Assembly: GCA_029780115.1 (NCBI GenBank)
Contig: JAKOZG010000004.1
Coordinates: 560,607 to 624,606, forward strand
From: Thermotogota bacterium
GTDB taxonomy: Bacteria > Thermotogota > Thermotogae > Petrotogales > Petrotogaceae
DNA: 64,000 nucleotides
Direction: 5' to 3'
The position numbers and the translations under genes were made by a program. Below, in pieces: positions 8,661 through 18,607 of this stretch. Position 1 is the stretch's first letter. Each line of letters opens with the position of its first letter. The notes under the pieces were generated by a model, which saw only the letters and a list, made by a program, of their open reading frames with translations, was not told the origin of the DNA and did not search any database.

Positions 8661-10058
8661 ATGATTAGACCAAAAGTCTTAATAGTAGGAAAATCTAATG
8701 TAGGTAAATCTACATTGTTTAATAGAATAATTGGAGAAAGAAAGTCAATTGTTCATGATTTACCGGGAGTAACTAGGGATTTTGTGTATGGAGAAACTGA
8801 ATGGGATGGAGTTTCCTTTACAGTTGTAGATACTTGTGGTATTTTGGAAAATCCTGAAAGTTACATAGAAGAAAGACAGAAAATGCTTATTTTTCAAAGT
8901 AGAGAAGAAGCGGCTTTGATATTGTTTGTAGTTGATGGAAGAAATGGTCTCACATCTGAAGATTTTCATATAGCTGAGAATTTAAAAAGATACGCTGATA
9001 AAGTTTTGTTAGTTGCTAATAAAGCTGAAAACTTTGATAAATTTGAAATTGAGATAAGGCCAGAACTATATTCTTTAGGATTTGGTGAAGCAATACCTGT
9101 TTCGGCCGAACATAATAAAAATATCAGTGAACTTTTGGATGAAATTACCAATTTTTTGATAAAAAATGATCTAGCTTCATTTGTTGAGGAACCAAAAGCA
9201 ACTTCTGAAGAAACAATAAAAGTAGCTATTGTTGGTAGGCCAAACGTAGGGAAGTCTTCTCTATTTAATTCGATAGTTGGCATTGAAAGGGCCTTAGTTT
9301 CGGAAATCCCGGGGACTACACGGGATTCCATAGATTATGAAGTTGAAATTGATAATCAAAAGTTTAGTTTTATAGATACTGCGGGTCTAAGGAAAAAAAG
9401 TGCTGTTTCATATGGCAGTATTGAGATGTTTTCAATTTCTAGATCGATAAAAGCTATAGAAAAATCAGATGTAGTTGTTTTGGTGGTTGATTCTGTTGAA
9501 GGAATAACCAGACAAGATAAAAGTATTATAGGATTGGCAGAAGATAAAGGAAAAGCTAGTGTTATCGTTTTTAATAAGTGGGATTTAATTAAAAATAAAA
9601 AACAAAAAAAAGAAGAATTTTTGTTAAACTTTGATAAAGAATTCTTTTTTGTGAATTACAGTCCAATAGTATTTACGTCTGCTCCAAAAAAATGGGGGAT
9701 AGATGAGTTGATAGTTGCAATAGAAGAAGCAAATAGATCAAGAAATAAAAGAGTACCAACAAGCCTATTAAACGCAGCACTTGAAAGATACGTTATGGTG
9801 TCTCCTCCCCCTATAAAAAAAGGAAAAAGAATCAAGTTTTATTACGCTGCACAAGTTGGAGTAAAGCCGCCTGTATTTGTTTTCTATACAAATTTACCCT
9901 ATGATATACCTAAGTATTATCAGCAGGGATTAAGGAACATGATAAGAAATTACGTAGATCCATTTATCGGTTCCCCGATATTTTTAAAATTTGAGGAAAG
10001 AAAATCTTCTAGTAAAAGGACTGATGAAAAAGGTAAGGCGCAATCAACTAAGAAGTAA
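8661..10058 (+). CDS. der: Ribosome biogenesis GTPase Der
   Basis: A double-GTPase needed for 50S subunit assembly. G domain 1 has GKSNVGKST, DTCG and NKAE; G domain 2 has GRPNVGKSS, DTAGLRKK and NKWD; a KH-like domain follows. The NKAE in domain 1, in place of the usual NKxD, also occurs in Thermotoga Der, so it is a lineage trait and not damage. ATG 8661 is chosen because GAGGTG (8649-8653 region) is 7 bases upstream; the TTG at 8646 overlaps that site. The protein is about 465 residues, with a basic Ser/Lys-rich tail. Confidence 0.95.
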   Translation: MIRPKVLIVGKSNVGKSTLFNRIIGERKSIVHDLPGVTRDFVYGETEWDGVSFTVVDTCGILENPESYIEERQKMLIFQSREEAALILFVVDGRNGLTSEDFHIAENLKRYADKVLLVANKAENFDKFEIEIRPELYSLGFGEAIPVSAEHNKNISELLDEITNFLIKNDLASFVEEPKATSEETIKVAIVGRPNVGKSSLFNSIVGIERALVSEIPGTTRDSIDYEVEIDNQKFSFIDTAGLRKKSAVSYGSIEMFSISRSIKAIEKSDVVVLVVDSVEGITRQDKSIIGLAEDKGKASVIVFNKWDLIKNKKQKKEEFLLNFDKEFFFVNYSPIVFTSAPKKWGIDELIVAIEEANRSRNKRVPTSLLNAALERYVMVSPPPIKKGKRIKFYYAAQVGVKPPVFVFYTNLPYDIPKYYQQGLRNMIRNYVDPFIGSPIFLKFEERKSSSKRTDEKGKAQSTKK

Positions 10059-10326
10059 ATTTACAGATTGAGCAGATTATTCAATGATTAAGGAATATTG
10101 ACAGTTTATAAAACGTTGATTTTTTGATTTAATAGGTTATCAGGATAGCACCTTACCAACTATTTTCTTAAAAACAAAGAATATTCCAATAAGTTTTAGA
10201 TTCAAGATTGTTTTTTGAAGGAAACAGAAATTTAGAGAAATATAGATTTTATGTTAATCATTTCATTAAATAAGATTTTTAGAATTTTAAAATCGTTAAA
10301 AAAAAAGAAGTAGAGGGAGGGAATCC
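10059..10326. other. AT-rich intergenic region without a recognisable gene
   Basis: The 268 bases between der and plsY hold no plausible coding frame. A TTGACA occurs at 10098-10103 but no matching -10 is seen at the right distance. An 8-bp GGAATATT/AATATTCC inverted pair lies about 85 bases apart and is probably chance. The last bases are the plsY ribosome binding site, GAGGGAGGG. Confidence 0.6.
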
Positions 10327-10938
10327 ATGAAAATACTTTTTTTAATTATAAGTTACGTGTGTGGTTCTTTGCCTTTCAGCTTCATAGTACCTTGGTTAAA
10401 AGGGGTTGACATTAGAAAAGTTGGCAGTGGGAATGTAGGTGGGACAAATGTCTTAAGAGCATTAGGTCCTAAATATGGAGCTATCTGTATCTCTTTGGAT
10501 TTTTTGAAATCATTTGTACCAGTACTTATAGCAAGATTACTTTTTGGAATAAATTCATGGATCCCTTATCTTTGTTTAATTTTAGCTGTTTTAGGACATA
10601 ATTATTCCTTATTTCTTAAATTCAAAGGTGGAAAAGGTGTCTCTTCTACATTAGGTGGATATTTTGCTTTGAGACCTTTATTGGGTATAATTTTTCTTAT
10701 TGTTTGGATTCCCGTAGAAAAAACTACTAAATATGTTTCCTTAGCTTCATTATTAGGATTATTTATTTCAGCTATTATGGGGTTTTTCATAGATTTAAAA
10801 GCGGGCATAACCTTTCTGATCCTTTTTTTGCTAAGTGCTTATAAACATAGATCGAATATAAAAAGATTAATTGAAGGTACAGAAAGTAAAACTGATATAC
10901 TAGGAATGATTAAAAAAGGTAAAATAAAAAATGAGTGA
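10327..10938 (+). CDS. plsY: Acyl-phosphate:glycerol-3-phosphate acyltransferase
   Basis: An integral membrane enzyme of 203 residues that makes lysophosphatidate from acyl-phosphate. It shows the family motifs GSGNVGGTNVLRALG and KFKGGKGVSSTLG and about five membrane segments. Its partner PlsX, which supplies acyl-phosphate, is encoded at 60629-61609, and the next enzyme PlsC at 37726-38490, so the whole PA pathway is in this window although in three separate operons. The start follows TAGAGGGAGGGAATCC. Confidence 0.95.
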   Translation: MKILFLIISYVCGSLPFSFIVPWLKGVDIRKVGSGNVGGTNVLRALGPKYGAICISLDFLKSFVPVLIARLLFGINSWIPYLCLILAVLGHNYSLFLKFKGGKGVSSTLGGYFALRPLLGIIFLIVWIPVEKTTKYVSLASLLGLFISAIMGFFIDLKAGITFLILFLLSAYKHRSNIKRLIEGTESKTDILGMIKKGKIKNE

Positions 10939-10947
10939 TTATTACTT

Positions 10948-12774
10948 ATGAAAAAATTTGTTATAGTAATTTTTATTTTAATATTTTTGACAATGGGATT
11001 TTCTCAAGAATTATCAAAAAGCGAATTAGAATCGAGGAAGCTTTTTGCAGAAAGTTTATCCTTGCTTTTTGAAGGCAATAAATATGAAGCAAGGATAAAA
11101 TTAAATGAAGCAATGAGTGGCGAAATTTACATAACAGATATTCCCAGATTATGGTATTATGCCGCTAAATTGGATTTACAATTAGGCATGGTTGACAGAG
11201 CTCTTCAAGATTTGGAAAACGCTCTTTTGTTTTCTACGGTAAATGAAGAAGCAAAAACGTTAAAAAATTTCATTGAAAGTATGAAAAATTTTTCTTTATC
11301 TAATTATGTAGCTCCAACATTTTTTGATTTAGCATTAATTCCAGGAGTTAAAAATTCTTTTGAAAAATTCTATAATCCTGTTGCTGTTGAGATATTAAAT
11401 TCAAATCTCTATATTTTAGATCCTCAAAACCATTTGATTTATAAAACGGATACTACTAATGAAAAATGGATTCGACTCAACAAGGAAACGAAATATTATT
11501 CCCTTAATGCTGACAAGAATTTAAACAGGATATACCTAGGTTCAGATAAAGGGATATACTATTTTGAAAGTTATTCCCCCAATATAATAAAAGAAAGCAA
11601 AAAAAATGACGAAGAGTTAACAAAAGAAAGCACCTATGTTACTTCTGAACAAGAAGATCAAATACAAACATTAATTGAAGGATTTCCTTTTATAATTTAT
11701 GGAGTTGATAATGCGGGAAGAATAATAGGTTATGATCCTTACAATAATGAAATAAAAATGATTGGATTTAATGGTGAGATACTTCATCAAAAAAAGTTTG
11801 ACAATACTCAAGTTTTTATAGCTGGAGCATTGTGGCGGAATAATTTATATTTGGTTGAGTTTGCAAGTTCATCTATTTTTCATCTTGATATATTAAAAAA
11901 TGAAGTTGTAGAGGTAATAAAATTACCTAATAAAACTTATCTATCTTTATCATGTTTACCATGGAATAAATTAATGCTGACTTCTTTAGAGGATGGTATT
12001 GAAATATTAGAAATATTAGAGAACGAAAGTGAAGTAGAACTAGTAAAAATTAGTGAATTAATAAAGAAAGACAATCTTGCAGAATCAACAGGTCGAATAG
12101 AGATTAAAAATGGAGTAATGAGTATCACTGATTACAAAAATAATCAAGTTGTTCTTCAAAGGGTTAATTCACGAGGAAAGTATGATCTTTACCTTTTAAA
12201 TTTGTATGGTTTAAATTACAACGACAAAGACAGGAAAGTAACAGCTAAAGTTAACGTAATAGACGCTTCTGGTGAGAAGATGGAATTTGTGGCCAAGAAT
12301 ACTATTATTATCGATATGGGAGGACGTGTCCCATATCAATATATCAGAAATTATATAATTCCAGAAGTTTATTACTACGATATAAATGAATTATTTCAAA
12401 TACATATGCCTCAAATAAAGACTGATTCGAACATAGTAACTTACGGTGAAATTAACTTTGAATTAACACCTGAAAAAAGTATTCCTTTTATACTATCAAG
12501 CAGTTCGCTGTTTTATATTGTCGACGAAAAAGGAGCAAATGAAGAAATAGAAAATTTAGCTTATCTAAGTGGTGGAGCAATAGTCACCAAAAATTATGAA
12601 GAATACTTGAAGGAGTATTTGGTATCTTCCTATAAAGCAGTGGATTACTTCGAATATAACTTATTTCCTCCTATAATATCAGGAATTAATTCTACTTCAA
12701 TTAGTTTACTGTTGGAAGATACGTTGTTAGTTGATACACTTTATTATTACACCGAGGGGATAGACTTTGAGTGA
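10948..12774 (+). CDS. Exported protein with N-terminal TPR-like helices and beta-rich body
   Basis: A 608-residue protein I do not recognise. Residues 1-20 form a signal peptide (hydrophobic core, ending MGFSQ). About 22-115 look like one or two TPR-type helical repeats (LFAESLSLLFEGNKYEARI, MVDRALQDLENALLF). About 125-420 alternate short strands with YLGSDKGIYYF-type turns, as in beta-propellers. The C-terminal 150 residues are beta-rich, and the segment IIIDMGGRVPYQYIRNYI is the most motif-like part. Its stop overlaps the start of the next TPR gene, so the two are probably cotranslated; the SLBB export gene follows. An envelope role is an inference. Confidence 0.75.
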   Translation: MKKFVIVIFILIFLTMGFSQELSKSELESRKLFAESLSLLFEGNKYEARIKLNEAMSGEIYITDIPRLWYYAAKLDLQLGMVDRALQDLENALLFSTVNEEAKTLKNFIESMKNFSLSNYVAPTFFDLALIPGVKNSFEKFYNPVAVEILNSNLYILDPQNHLIYKTDTTNEKWIRLNKETKYYSLNADKNLNRIYLGSDKGIYYFESYSPNIIKESKKNDEELTKESTYVTSEQEDQIQTLIEGFPFIIYGVDNAGRIIGYDPYNNEIKMIGFNGEILHQKKFDNTQVFIAGALWRNNLYLVEFASSSIFHLDILKNEVVEVIKLPNKTYLSLSCLPWNKLMLTSLEDGIEILEILENESEVELVKISELIKKDNLAESTGRIEIKNGVMSITDYKNNQVVLQRVNSRGKYDLYLLNLYGLNYNDKDRKVTAKVNVIDASGEKMEFVAKNTIIIDMGGRVPYQYIRNYIIPEVYYYDINELFQIHMPQIKTDSNIVTYGEINFELTPEKSIPFILSSSSLFYIVDEKGANEEIENLAYLSGGAIVTKNYEEYLKEYLVSSYKAVDYFEYNLFPPIISGINSTSISLLLEDTLLVDTLYYYTEGIDFE

Positions 12775-13237
12775 AAACGAAGCTTTTTATTTCAACAAAA
12801 AAGGAAATGATCTAACAGAGGAAGGACAGTATGAAAAAGCAATAGTCTATTATATGCACGCTATTAGGATTTTGCCTGAAGAGCCTATCTTTTATCATAA
12901 TATGGGAGTTTGTTTGTTGCTAAATAAAGATTTCGTGAATGCAACTAAATATTTTAAATTATCCTTGGAAAAAGGATTATTTTTAGATGAAACATATCTT
13001 TACTTAGCGGAAAGTTTGTACGAGACAAATAACTATGCAGAAGTTATTACTATAAAAGAACCCGAAGCTGAACAGATTAGGTATAATATCTTACTTTTAA
13101 AAAGTAAATCAGCTTTGAAATCAAACAACAAAAAATTAGCTAAAAAATACATAGATAGTTTAAAAATTATGGGTTATGACTCTCAAGAAATTAGTTTAAT
13201 CGAGCAAATGGCCTTTTATAAAGATGATTTAGAATGA
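12767..13237 (+). CDS. Small TPR-repeat protein
   Basis: A 156-residue protein without signal peptide, built of about three TPR motifs (FYFNKKGNDLTEEGQYEKAI, then VYYMHAIRILPEEPIFYHNM). TPRs are scaffolds for protein-protein contacts. The TTG start at 12767 lies 8 bases before the end of the upstream gene's stop codon, behind CGAGGGG, which suggests translational coupling and a shared complex or process. The specific role is unknown. Confidence 0.75.
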   Translation: MSENEAFYFNKKGNDLTEEGQYEKAIVYYMHAIRILPEEPIFYHNMGVCLLLNKDFVNATKYFKLSLEKGLFLDETYLYLAESLYETNNYAEVITIKEPEAEQIRYNILLLKSKSALKSNNKKLAKKYIDSLKIMGYDSQEISLIEQMAFYKDDLE

Positions 13238-13420
13238 TTAAAAAAACAAATATGTTTCTAAGCAGTTCTTATATTTGTTAAAATATAAAATGTGCAAACA
13301 AAATTTAGATTTACCGAAGTTTCAAATTATAAAATTTTCTATAAAAACAAACTAATCAATAAAAAAGTTAAAAAATTATTAAAGATATTACTAAAAATTA
13401 TAACTATGGAGGAGGAAAAA

Positions 13421-15931
13421 ATGAGTAGACAAAAGTCTTTTTTATTATGTGCTGTGTTTGTTATTTTGTCTTTGCTTTCCTTTTCATATAACGTTAGAAT
13501 AGGAGATGCATTGGGCATTTGGGTTTTAGGGTATCCAGAGTATTCGATTTCTGAATTAATCGTTGGTCCTGAAGGAGACATAACTGTTCCTCCTCTTGGA
13601 AGAATAAAAGCAGAAGGAAAGACTTTAGATCAATTGGAGCAAGAAATTTCAACTAAGATGCAAAGTTATATAAAAACTAACAAGATTACAGTTGGTGTAG
13701 TAAAATACGCGCCATTTCCTGTAACGGTTCTTGGCAACACAAAGGTTAATGGAGTAATCGATATTAAAAGCGAGAAGATAAAGCTTTCGGATCTTATTGG
13801 CCAAGTAGGGGGATTTCAAGATGCAAACAAGTCCTCATATGCTTTAATTAGAACCCCTGATGGAAAAGAGCAAAAAGTAAGTGTTGGATGGTTAAAAAGT
13901 GGAAACAAAGGTGAGGATCCATACATTCAATCTGGATCTTTCGTTTTATTTCCATATGATTACACAAATAAAATCAATGTTTTTTCAGACTTTGGTACAA
14001 CTTCTTTAGATTACTATGAAGGAATTAGTTTAAAGTCGGTTATTTCAGTAATGAATATTCCTGTAAACAAAATTTCACCAAAAATAGTTGTTATCAGAGA
14101 TTCACAGATAAAAGAAATCAATTCAGAAAGTATTATTAAATCGGAAGATTTCTTTTTAAGTCCAGGAGATACTGTTATAATTCCTTTAAATTATACCAAT
14201 AAAGTACTCGTGTTTTCTGATTTTGGTACAGCCTCTTTAGACTATTTTGAGGGAATGGGAATTAAATCAGCGATAGCTTTATTAGATTCTGTCGCTAATA
14301 TAAATATTTTGCTTAATCAAGTTAATGATACAATAAATATAATTCGAGATTCAAAGGTTATTAGCTTGTCATTAGACGAGATAGCCAAAGGAAAAGATTT
14401 CGTTTTACTTCCAGGAGATACGGTCATAATCAATAAATTTCTGAGCTATGTTTATGTAAATTCAGAAGAGGTATCGAAAAGAGTTGATTTTGAAAAACAT
14501 GAAAACATGAATGTAAGAACTTTATTATCTAAGATAGGAATAAATGAAGAGGTTGTTGAAGAAGTAAAAATTAACAACATTAAATCTAATTTAGATTCTC
14601 AGCTTAAAAATGGTGATTTTGTTCAAGTGACATCAAAAAGGAATTACGTATATTTGACTGGAGCTTTTAATCAAACGGGTAAGATCAGTTTCCTTCCAAG
14701 TGAAAATATAACTATGGACAAAGTTTTAGGATTAGGACATGGGTTCACTAAGGATTTTTCAGGAGAATTAGTTATAATAGATACTCTAGGGATTACCAAA
14801 GCTATTAAAGTTGATACAAAAGAATTAAGTAACTTAAAAGAAGTCTTCGTTCAACCTGGCTCAACCATTGTAGCTAATTCTATGGAAAGAAAGGCTTATT
14901 TATTTGGAGAAATCTCAGGAACTGTAGAATATACATTAGGGGATACATTGTACGAGTTATTATTGCCTTTAAATTTAGGTGACGCTTATGAAATAAGATA
15001 TCAAACATTCAACAAATCTGGAACTATAAATGCTTCTGATTACAATAGTTTGAAGTTGATTCCTTTGGAGGGGAAGGTCTTTATAGAAATTTATAAGAAA
15101 GCTTCTAATGAAGTGATAGTGTATAAAGCAGGGGAAACTAGAGTTATTAGAGATAATATTGTAAGGATTATAGATGTATTTTCTGCAGTTAATGGCTTTT
15201 CACCTGTTGATAAAGGAGTAATACAAATTTATAAAGATGGAAAGTTAATTGAAAGCTTTAATTCAAATGATCTATTGAATAATTTGACCAGAGAAGTTCC
15301 GAAGGGGTCTTATGTTATAGTTCAACCGGATTTAGAGGGATCTTACATAGCTGTTTTAGGAAATATAGATCCAAGAAGTATTAGAACCGATATTCCTATA
15401 AGTTTGGTTGAAATTCTTTCAGGTTCAAAAATAGACTGGAAAAATCAAGAAAATGCGATCATATATACAGAAAAAAGCGAAGAAATATTAGTAGACCTTA
15501 CGAATGTAGACAACCTTAGAAATATATTAGTGAAACCAGGTTCAATTGTATATGTTCCTCCTGCTGAAGAACCAGTAGTATATGTTTTTGGTGAAGTGGC
15601 GAGACCCGGTTTAGTTTCATACAATGCAGGTATGACAGTCTTGGATGCTATACTTAAAGCTGGAAACACTACAAAGTCTGCACAACCGTCTACTGTCTAC
15701 TTATTTAAAGACGGTCCTGAAAATCCACCCATTACTCTTGATTTATCTGGTATAATAAAAGCAGCACCAGTAAAAACATCTATGAATCCAGAAATTAAAC
15801 CTAAGGATATAATATATGTTCCAAAAAATGCATTAACAAACGTAGTTGAAGTTATGAGCACTGTACAATTTTTCATGAGTTTTGTAAATACTGGAATAAG
15901 TCTTGTTGGGAATGTCACAGATTTATTTTAA
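13421..15931 (+). CDS. Polysaccharide export protein with multiple SLBB domains
   Basis: An 836-residue exported protein of the Wza/polysaccharide export family. A signal peptide (about 1-22) is followed by the Poly_export domain (VRIGDALGIWVLGYPEYS, VGPEGDITVPPLGRIKAEG) and a series of SLBB domains; the last (YVFGEVARPGLVSYNAGMTV) is the clearest. A 76-codon unit is repeated: NVFSDFGTTSLDYYEG (near 13975) and LVFSDFGTASLDYFEG (near 14204). The C-terminus is hydrophobic and may anchor it. ATG 13421 is preferred over upstream frames because of GGAGGAGGAAAAA and the signal peptide. It is longer than E. coli Wza (379 residues). Confidence 0.85.
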   Translation: MSRQKSFLLCAVFVILSLLSFSYNVRIGDALGIWVLGYPEYSISELIVGPEGDITVPPLGRIKAEGKTLDQLEQEISTKMQSYIKTNKITVGVVKYAPFPVTVLGNTKVNGVIDIKSEKIKLSDLIGQVGGFQDANKSSYALIRTPDGKEQKVSVGWLKSGNKGEDPYIQSGSFVLFPYDYTNKINVFSDFGTTSLDYYEGISLKSVISVMNIPVNKISPKIVVIRDSQIKEINSESIIKSEDFFLSPGDTVIIPLNYTNKVLVFSDFGTASLDYFEGMGIKSAIALLDSVANINILLNQVNDTINIIRDSKVISLSLDEIAKGKDFVLLPGDTVIINKFLSYVYVNSEEVSKRVDFEKHENMNVRTLLSKIGINEEVVEEVKINNIKSNLDSQLKNGDFVQVTSKRNYVYLTGAFNQTGKISFLPSENITMDKVLGLGHGFTKDFSGELVIIDTLGITKAIKVDTKELSNLKEVFVQPGSTIVANSMERKAYLFGEISGTVEYTLGDTLYELLLPLNLGDAYEIRYQTFNKSGTINASDYNSLKLIPLEGKVFIEIYKKASNEVIVYKAGETRVIRDNIVRIIDVFSAVNGFSPVDKGVIQIYKDGKLIESFNSNDLLNNLTREVPKGSYVIVQPDLEGSYIAVLGNIDPRSIRTDIPISLVEILSGSKIDWKNQENAIIYTEKSEEILVDLTNVDNLRNILVKPGSIVYVPPAEEPVVYVFGEVARPGLVSYNAGMTVLDAILKAGNTTKSAQPSTVYLFKDGPENPPITLDLSGIIKAAPVKTSMNPEIKPKDIIYVPKNALTNVVEVMSTVQFFMSFVNTGISLVGNVTDLF

Positions 15932-15979
15932 AAAAATGAGTTGCGTTTTGTGCAAATCAGGTCGAAGGTGATAAGTTAG

Positions 15980-16783
15980 TTGACTACATCAGAATGGTTA
16001 AAAAAGTATAACATTAAATTAAAAAAAAGTTTGGGACAGAATTTTCTTACAGTTCGTAGTATTGCTGAAGAAATAGTCACAAAAAGTTTGGTAACTTTCG
16101 AAGATACAGTTATTGAAATAGGTAGCGGGATTGGTATATTGACTGAAGAACTTGCAAAAAGAGCCAAAAATGTTATAAGTTTTGAAATTGACGAAAGACT
16201 TAAACCTCTGTTAATTGAAAAGTTGAAGAATTACGATAATATAGAATTGATTTTTAAGGATTTTCTGAAAGCGGATCTGTCGCAAATTAGAGATTATAAA
16301 AAGTTAAAGTATGTTGCCAATATCCCATACTATATTTCTTCACCGATCCTTGAAAAAATACTTAAGGAATCTCCTAACTTTGATTACGCAGTATTAATGT
16401 TTCAAAAGGAATTTGGTGGAAGAATGATAGCTCAAGCTGGAAAAGCTTACAGTCCATTAAGCATTTTCGTTCAGACGTACTATGATGTCGATAAAATTAT
16501 GGACGTTTCGAAGACTAATTTCGTTCCAATTCCAAAGGTTGATTCTGTTGTTTTAAAATTGACACCTAACCACAAAAATCTTGAGGAATTAGATCCGGAT
16601 AAATTTATGAAATTTATACATCAGTGTTTCTCTAATAGAAGAAAAACACTAAAAAATAACTTAAAAAGTATAATAAGCAACCCCGAAACTTTATTAAAAG
16701 AGATAGGTCTTAACGAGTTAGTAAGGCCAGAAGTGGTCCCAATTGAAACTTATATTAAAATGTATAAACGGTTGGAGGGATAG
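15980..16783 (+). CDS. rsmA: 16S rRNA (adenine1518-N6/adenine1519-N6)-dimethyltransferase
   Basis: RsmA/KsgA dimethylates two adjacent adenines in helix 45 of 16S rRNA late in 30S assembly. The 267-residue protein has the N-terminal KKSLGQNFL motif, the SAM loop IEIGSGIGILTEEL, and the catalytic NIPYYISSPI motif. It starts with TTG 15980 behind AAGGTGATAAG. The next gene begins 3 bases after its stop, so they are surely cotranscribed. Confidence 0.96.
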   Translation: MTTSEWLKKYNIKLKKSLGQNFLTVRSIAEEIVTKSLVTFEDTVIEIGSGIGILTEELAKRAKNVISFEIDERLKPLLIEKLKNYDNIELIFKDFLKADLSQIRDYKKLKYVANIPYYISSPILEKILKESPNFDYAVLMFQKEFGGRMIAQAGKAYSPLSIFVQTYYDVDKIMDVSKTNFVPIPKVDSVVLKLTPNHKNLEELDPDKFMKFIHQCFSNRRKTLKNNLKSIISNPETLLKEIGLNELVRPEVVPIETYIKMYKRLEG

Positions 16784-16785
16784 AC

Positions 16786-18489
16786 ATGGCTGATCAAGGC
16801 AATCCAGATAAGAAAGAAAATAAGTTAGAATATGAACAGCTGATAGAAGGAAGTAAAGAGCAAAAACCTAGAAATAATAGGGAAAGAGCGATTATAATAT
16901 CAACAATAATTGCAATTGTAGTGGTTGCAATCATAATAACTTTCTCTGTCATATTTTTAGGCAAGAAATATAAAGTAACAATTAATTATTCAATAAACAA
17001 AGAAAGCAACATGACAGAACCTTATAGTAAAATAAAAGTTGAACTAAAAGGTTTAAATGTCTATGAATCTGTCTTTCCTATAGGTACTCCAATAGAGCTA
17101 AAAGTTGAAGAAGGTACTTATGAATTAAATGTATTAGCAGTAGATGATAATAACATTGCCTATTACTATTATTCAGAGCCCTCTTTATTCATTAAGGACA
17201 ATATGACATTAGATAATGTTAAATTAAATAGAAACTCCATTAAGTTCAGTATTGACTACAAATGGCAGGGTAACGATTTATATATTACTCTTCCGTCGGG
17301 TTACGATCAATATTTAATATACAAAAAAAATAATGCTGGTATATATGAGCCTTTTAAGACCTCGTCTCAAAATGTTGTTTTGCTAAGTTCCCTTCCTTCT
17401 GAAGGTTTAGAGCTTAAATTTGCCGTTGTAAAGGAAAATAAAGTTTTTGGATTTTCCAATCCTTATGTGTTTCTAAAAAATGTACCTCCTTCACAGCCTA
17501 TAGTTCTATCCCCTACCGAAAATCAACAAATAGAAGGAGAAAGGATATATTTTGTTTGGCAAAGCGAAGATTTAGATAATGATGAGTTGACATTTGATAT
17601 ATACTTAAAAGAAGGTTTTCAAGAAGAAAAACTTATTGCAAGCAATATTACAAACTATTTTTATGAGTATAATTATTTGGAACCTGGAAAAAGTTATACC
17701 TTAAAAATAGTAGCAAAAGATGGCAAGGGTGGAGAATCAACAACTCAAATAAGATTTTCAACCAAGGAAGAAGTTACCAAAAAAGTTTATCTATATTCTC
17801 CAAGTGGGAAATATGGAGTAACTATTTACGAAGTTGGAGATCCAAACAATCCTAAAGAAATTTCAAGTATTCAAACATCTGGTAATGTAACGGACGTTAT
17901 TCAAAATGATAATTACTTGTACATTTTGAGGTTAGATGAGGGTATTGATATAGCAGATATTTCCAATCCAGAAACTCCTATAATAAAGTCAAAGTTAGAC
18001 CTCAAGGGAGTAAATGGAATTAAAATGGCAAATGGTTATTTATATCTTAGATTTACCGGCGATAAAGTAAGTGTTTATTCTATAAAAGAAGATCCTAGCC
18101 ACCCCAAATTTCTTGGCTACACAGATATTAAGTTTTATGGTTCAGAGAAACCAGAAATTGTGTATGTAGAAAAACAGACAGATATCACTGTCGATATTAT
18201 TAAAGGAGAATATCCAATTAGGATAAATTTAAACAATCGTGTTTATGTAACAGAATTTTCATTTGTTGTAGCGGATGAAGAAATTAAAGAAAAAGTAGAA
18301 AAATCATTTGCAAAGGTATTTGACACACTTAGAATAATATTTTCTACATATTCACCTGAGCAGTTTAGAAAATCTGGTATAGAGAAAGAACTAGAAAATA
18401 AATTATTAATAGCTATAAACGAGTTATTAGGAACTACTAAAGAAAATGGTGTAAAACAAGTAAAATTAAGTATCTCAAGAGTTGAATAA
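16786..18489 (+). CDS. Membrane-anchored protein with fibronectin type III-like domain
   Basis: A 567-residue protein with a short hydrophilic N-terminus, one membrane segment (about 35-58) and a large extracytoplasmic part. About residues 240-330 form an Fn3-like domain (PSQPIVLSPTENQQ, then FVWQSEDLDNDELTFDIYL). About 340-430 resemble LVIVD-type repeats (GVTIYEVGDPNNPKEISSI, GIDIADISNPETPIIKSKL), which are beta-propeller blades. A helical C-terminal segment follows. It overlaps nothing but is only 3 bases from rsmA and has a GGAGGGATAGAC site. Its function is unknown; cell-surface binding or scaffolding is a guess from the folds. Confidence 0.75.
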   Translation: MADQGNPDKKENKLEYEQLIEGSKEQKPRNNRERAIIISTIIAIVVVAIIITFSVIFLGKKYKVTINYSINKESNMTEPYSKIKVELKGLNVYESVFPIGTPIELKVEEGTYELNVLAVDDNNIAYYYYSEPSLFIKDNMTLDNVKLNRNSIKFSIDYKWQGNDLYITLPSGYDQYLIYKKNNAGIYEPFKTSSQNVVLLSSLPSEGLELKFAVVKENKVFGFSNPYVFLKNVPPSQPIVLSPTENQQIEGERIYFVWQSEDLDNDELTFDIYLKEGFQEEKLIASNITNYFYEYNYLEPGKSYTLKIVAKDGKGGESTTQIRFSTKEEVTKKVYLYSPSGKYGVTIYEVGDPNNPKEISSIQTSGNVTDVIQNDNYLYILRLDEGIDIADISNPETPIIKSKLDLKGVNGIKMANGYLYLRFTGDKVSVYSIKEDPSHPKFLGYTDIKFYGSEKPEIVYVEKQTDITVDIIKGEYPIRINLNNRVYVTEFSFVVADEEIKEKVEKSFAKVFDTLRIIFSTYSPEQFRKSGIEKELENKLLIAINELLGTTKENGVKQVKLSISRVE

Positions 18490-18530
18490 ATAGGACAAAC
18501 AAAATATGTTTCATTTGAAATTTTTTCTTC

Positions 18531-18559
18531 AAAACAGCCCGCCTTTAACGGGCTGTTTT
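18531..18559 (+). terminator. Rho-independent terminator
   Basis: A perfect 11-bp stem (18531-18541, 18549-18559) with GC-rich AGCCCG core, a 7-base loop and a T-run follows the Fn3 gene by 40 bases. It ends the upstream operon before the copper operon. Confidence 0.93.
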
Positions 18560-18607
18560 ATATTTATGTTTTAATTATTATTTAACAATGAGGAAAAGTA
18601 ATTTGTT

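Noticed and set aside
10098-10103. TTGACA as a plsY promoter -35
   Set aside because: No -10 at 15-19 bases downstream.
13245-13279. AT-only 9-bp inverted repeat (AACAAATAT/ATATTTGTT) before the SLBB gene
   Set aside because: The stem is weak and 17 bases apart, with no T-run on the plus strand; it is likely chance in AT-rich DNA.
13292-13420. N-terminal extension of the SLBB protein from base 13292
   Set aside because: The extension is Lys/Asn-rich and precedes the signal peptide; ATG 13421 has GGAGGAGG in front.
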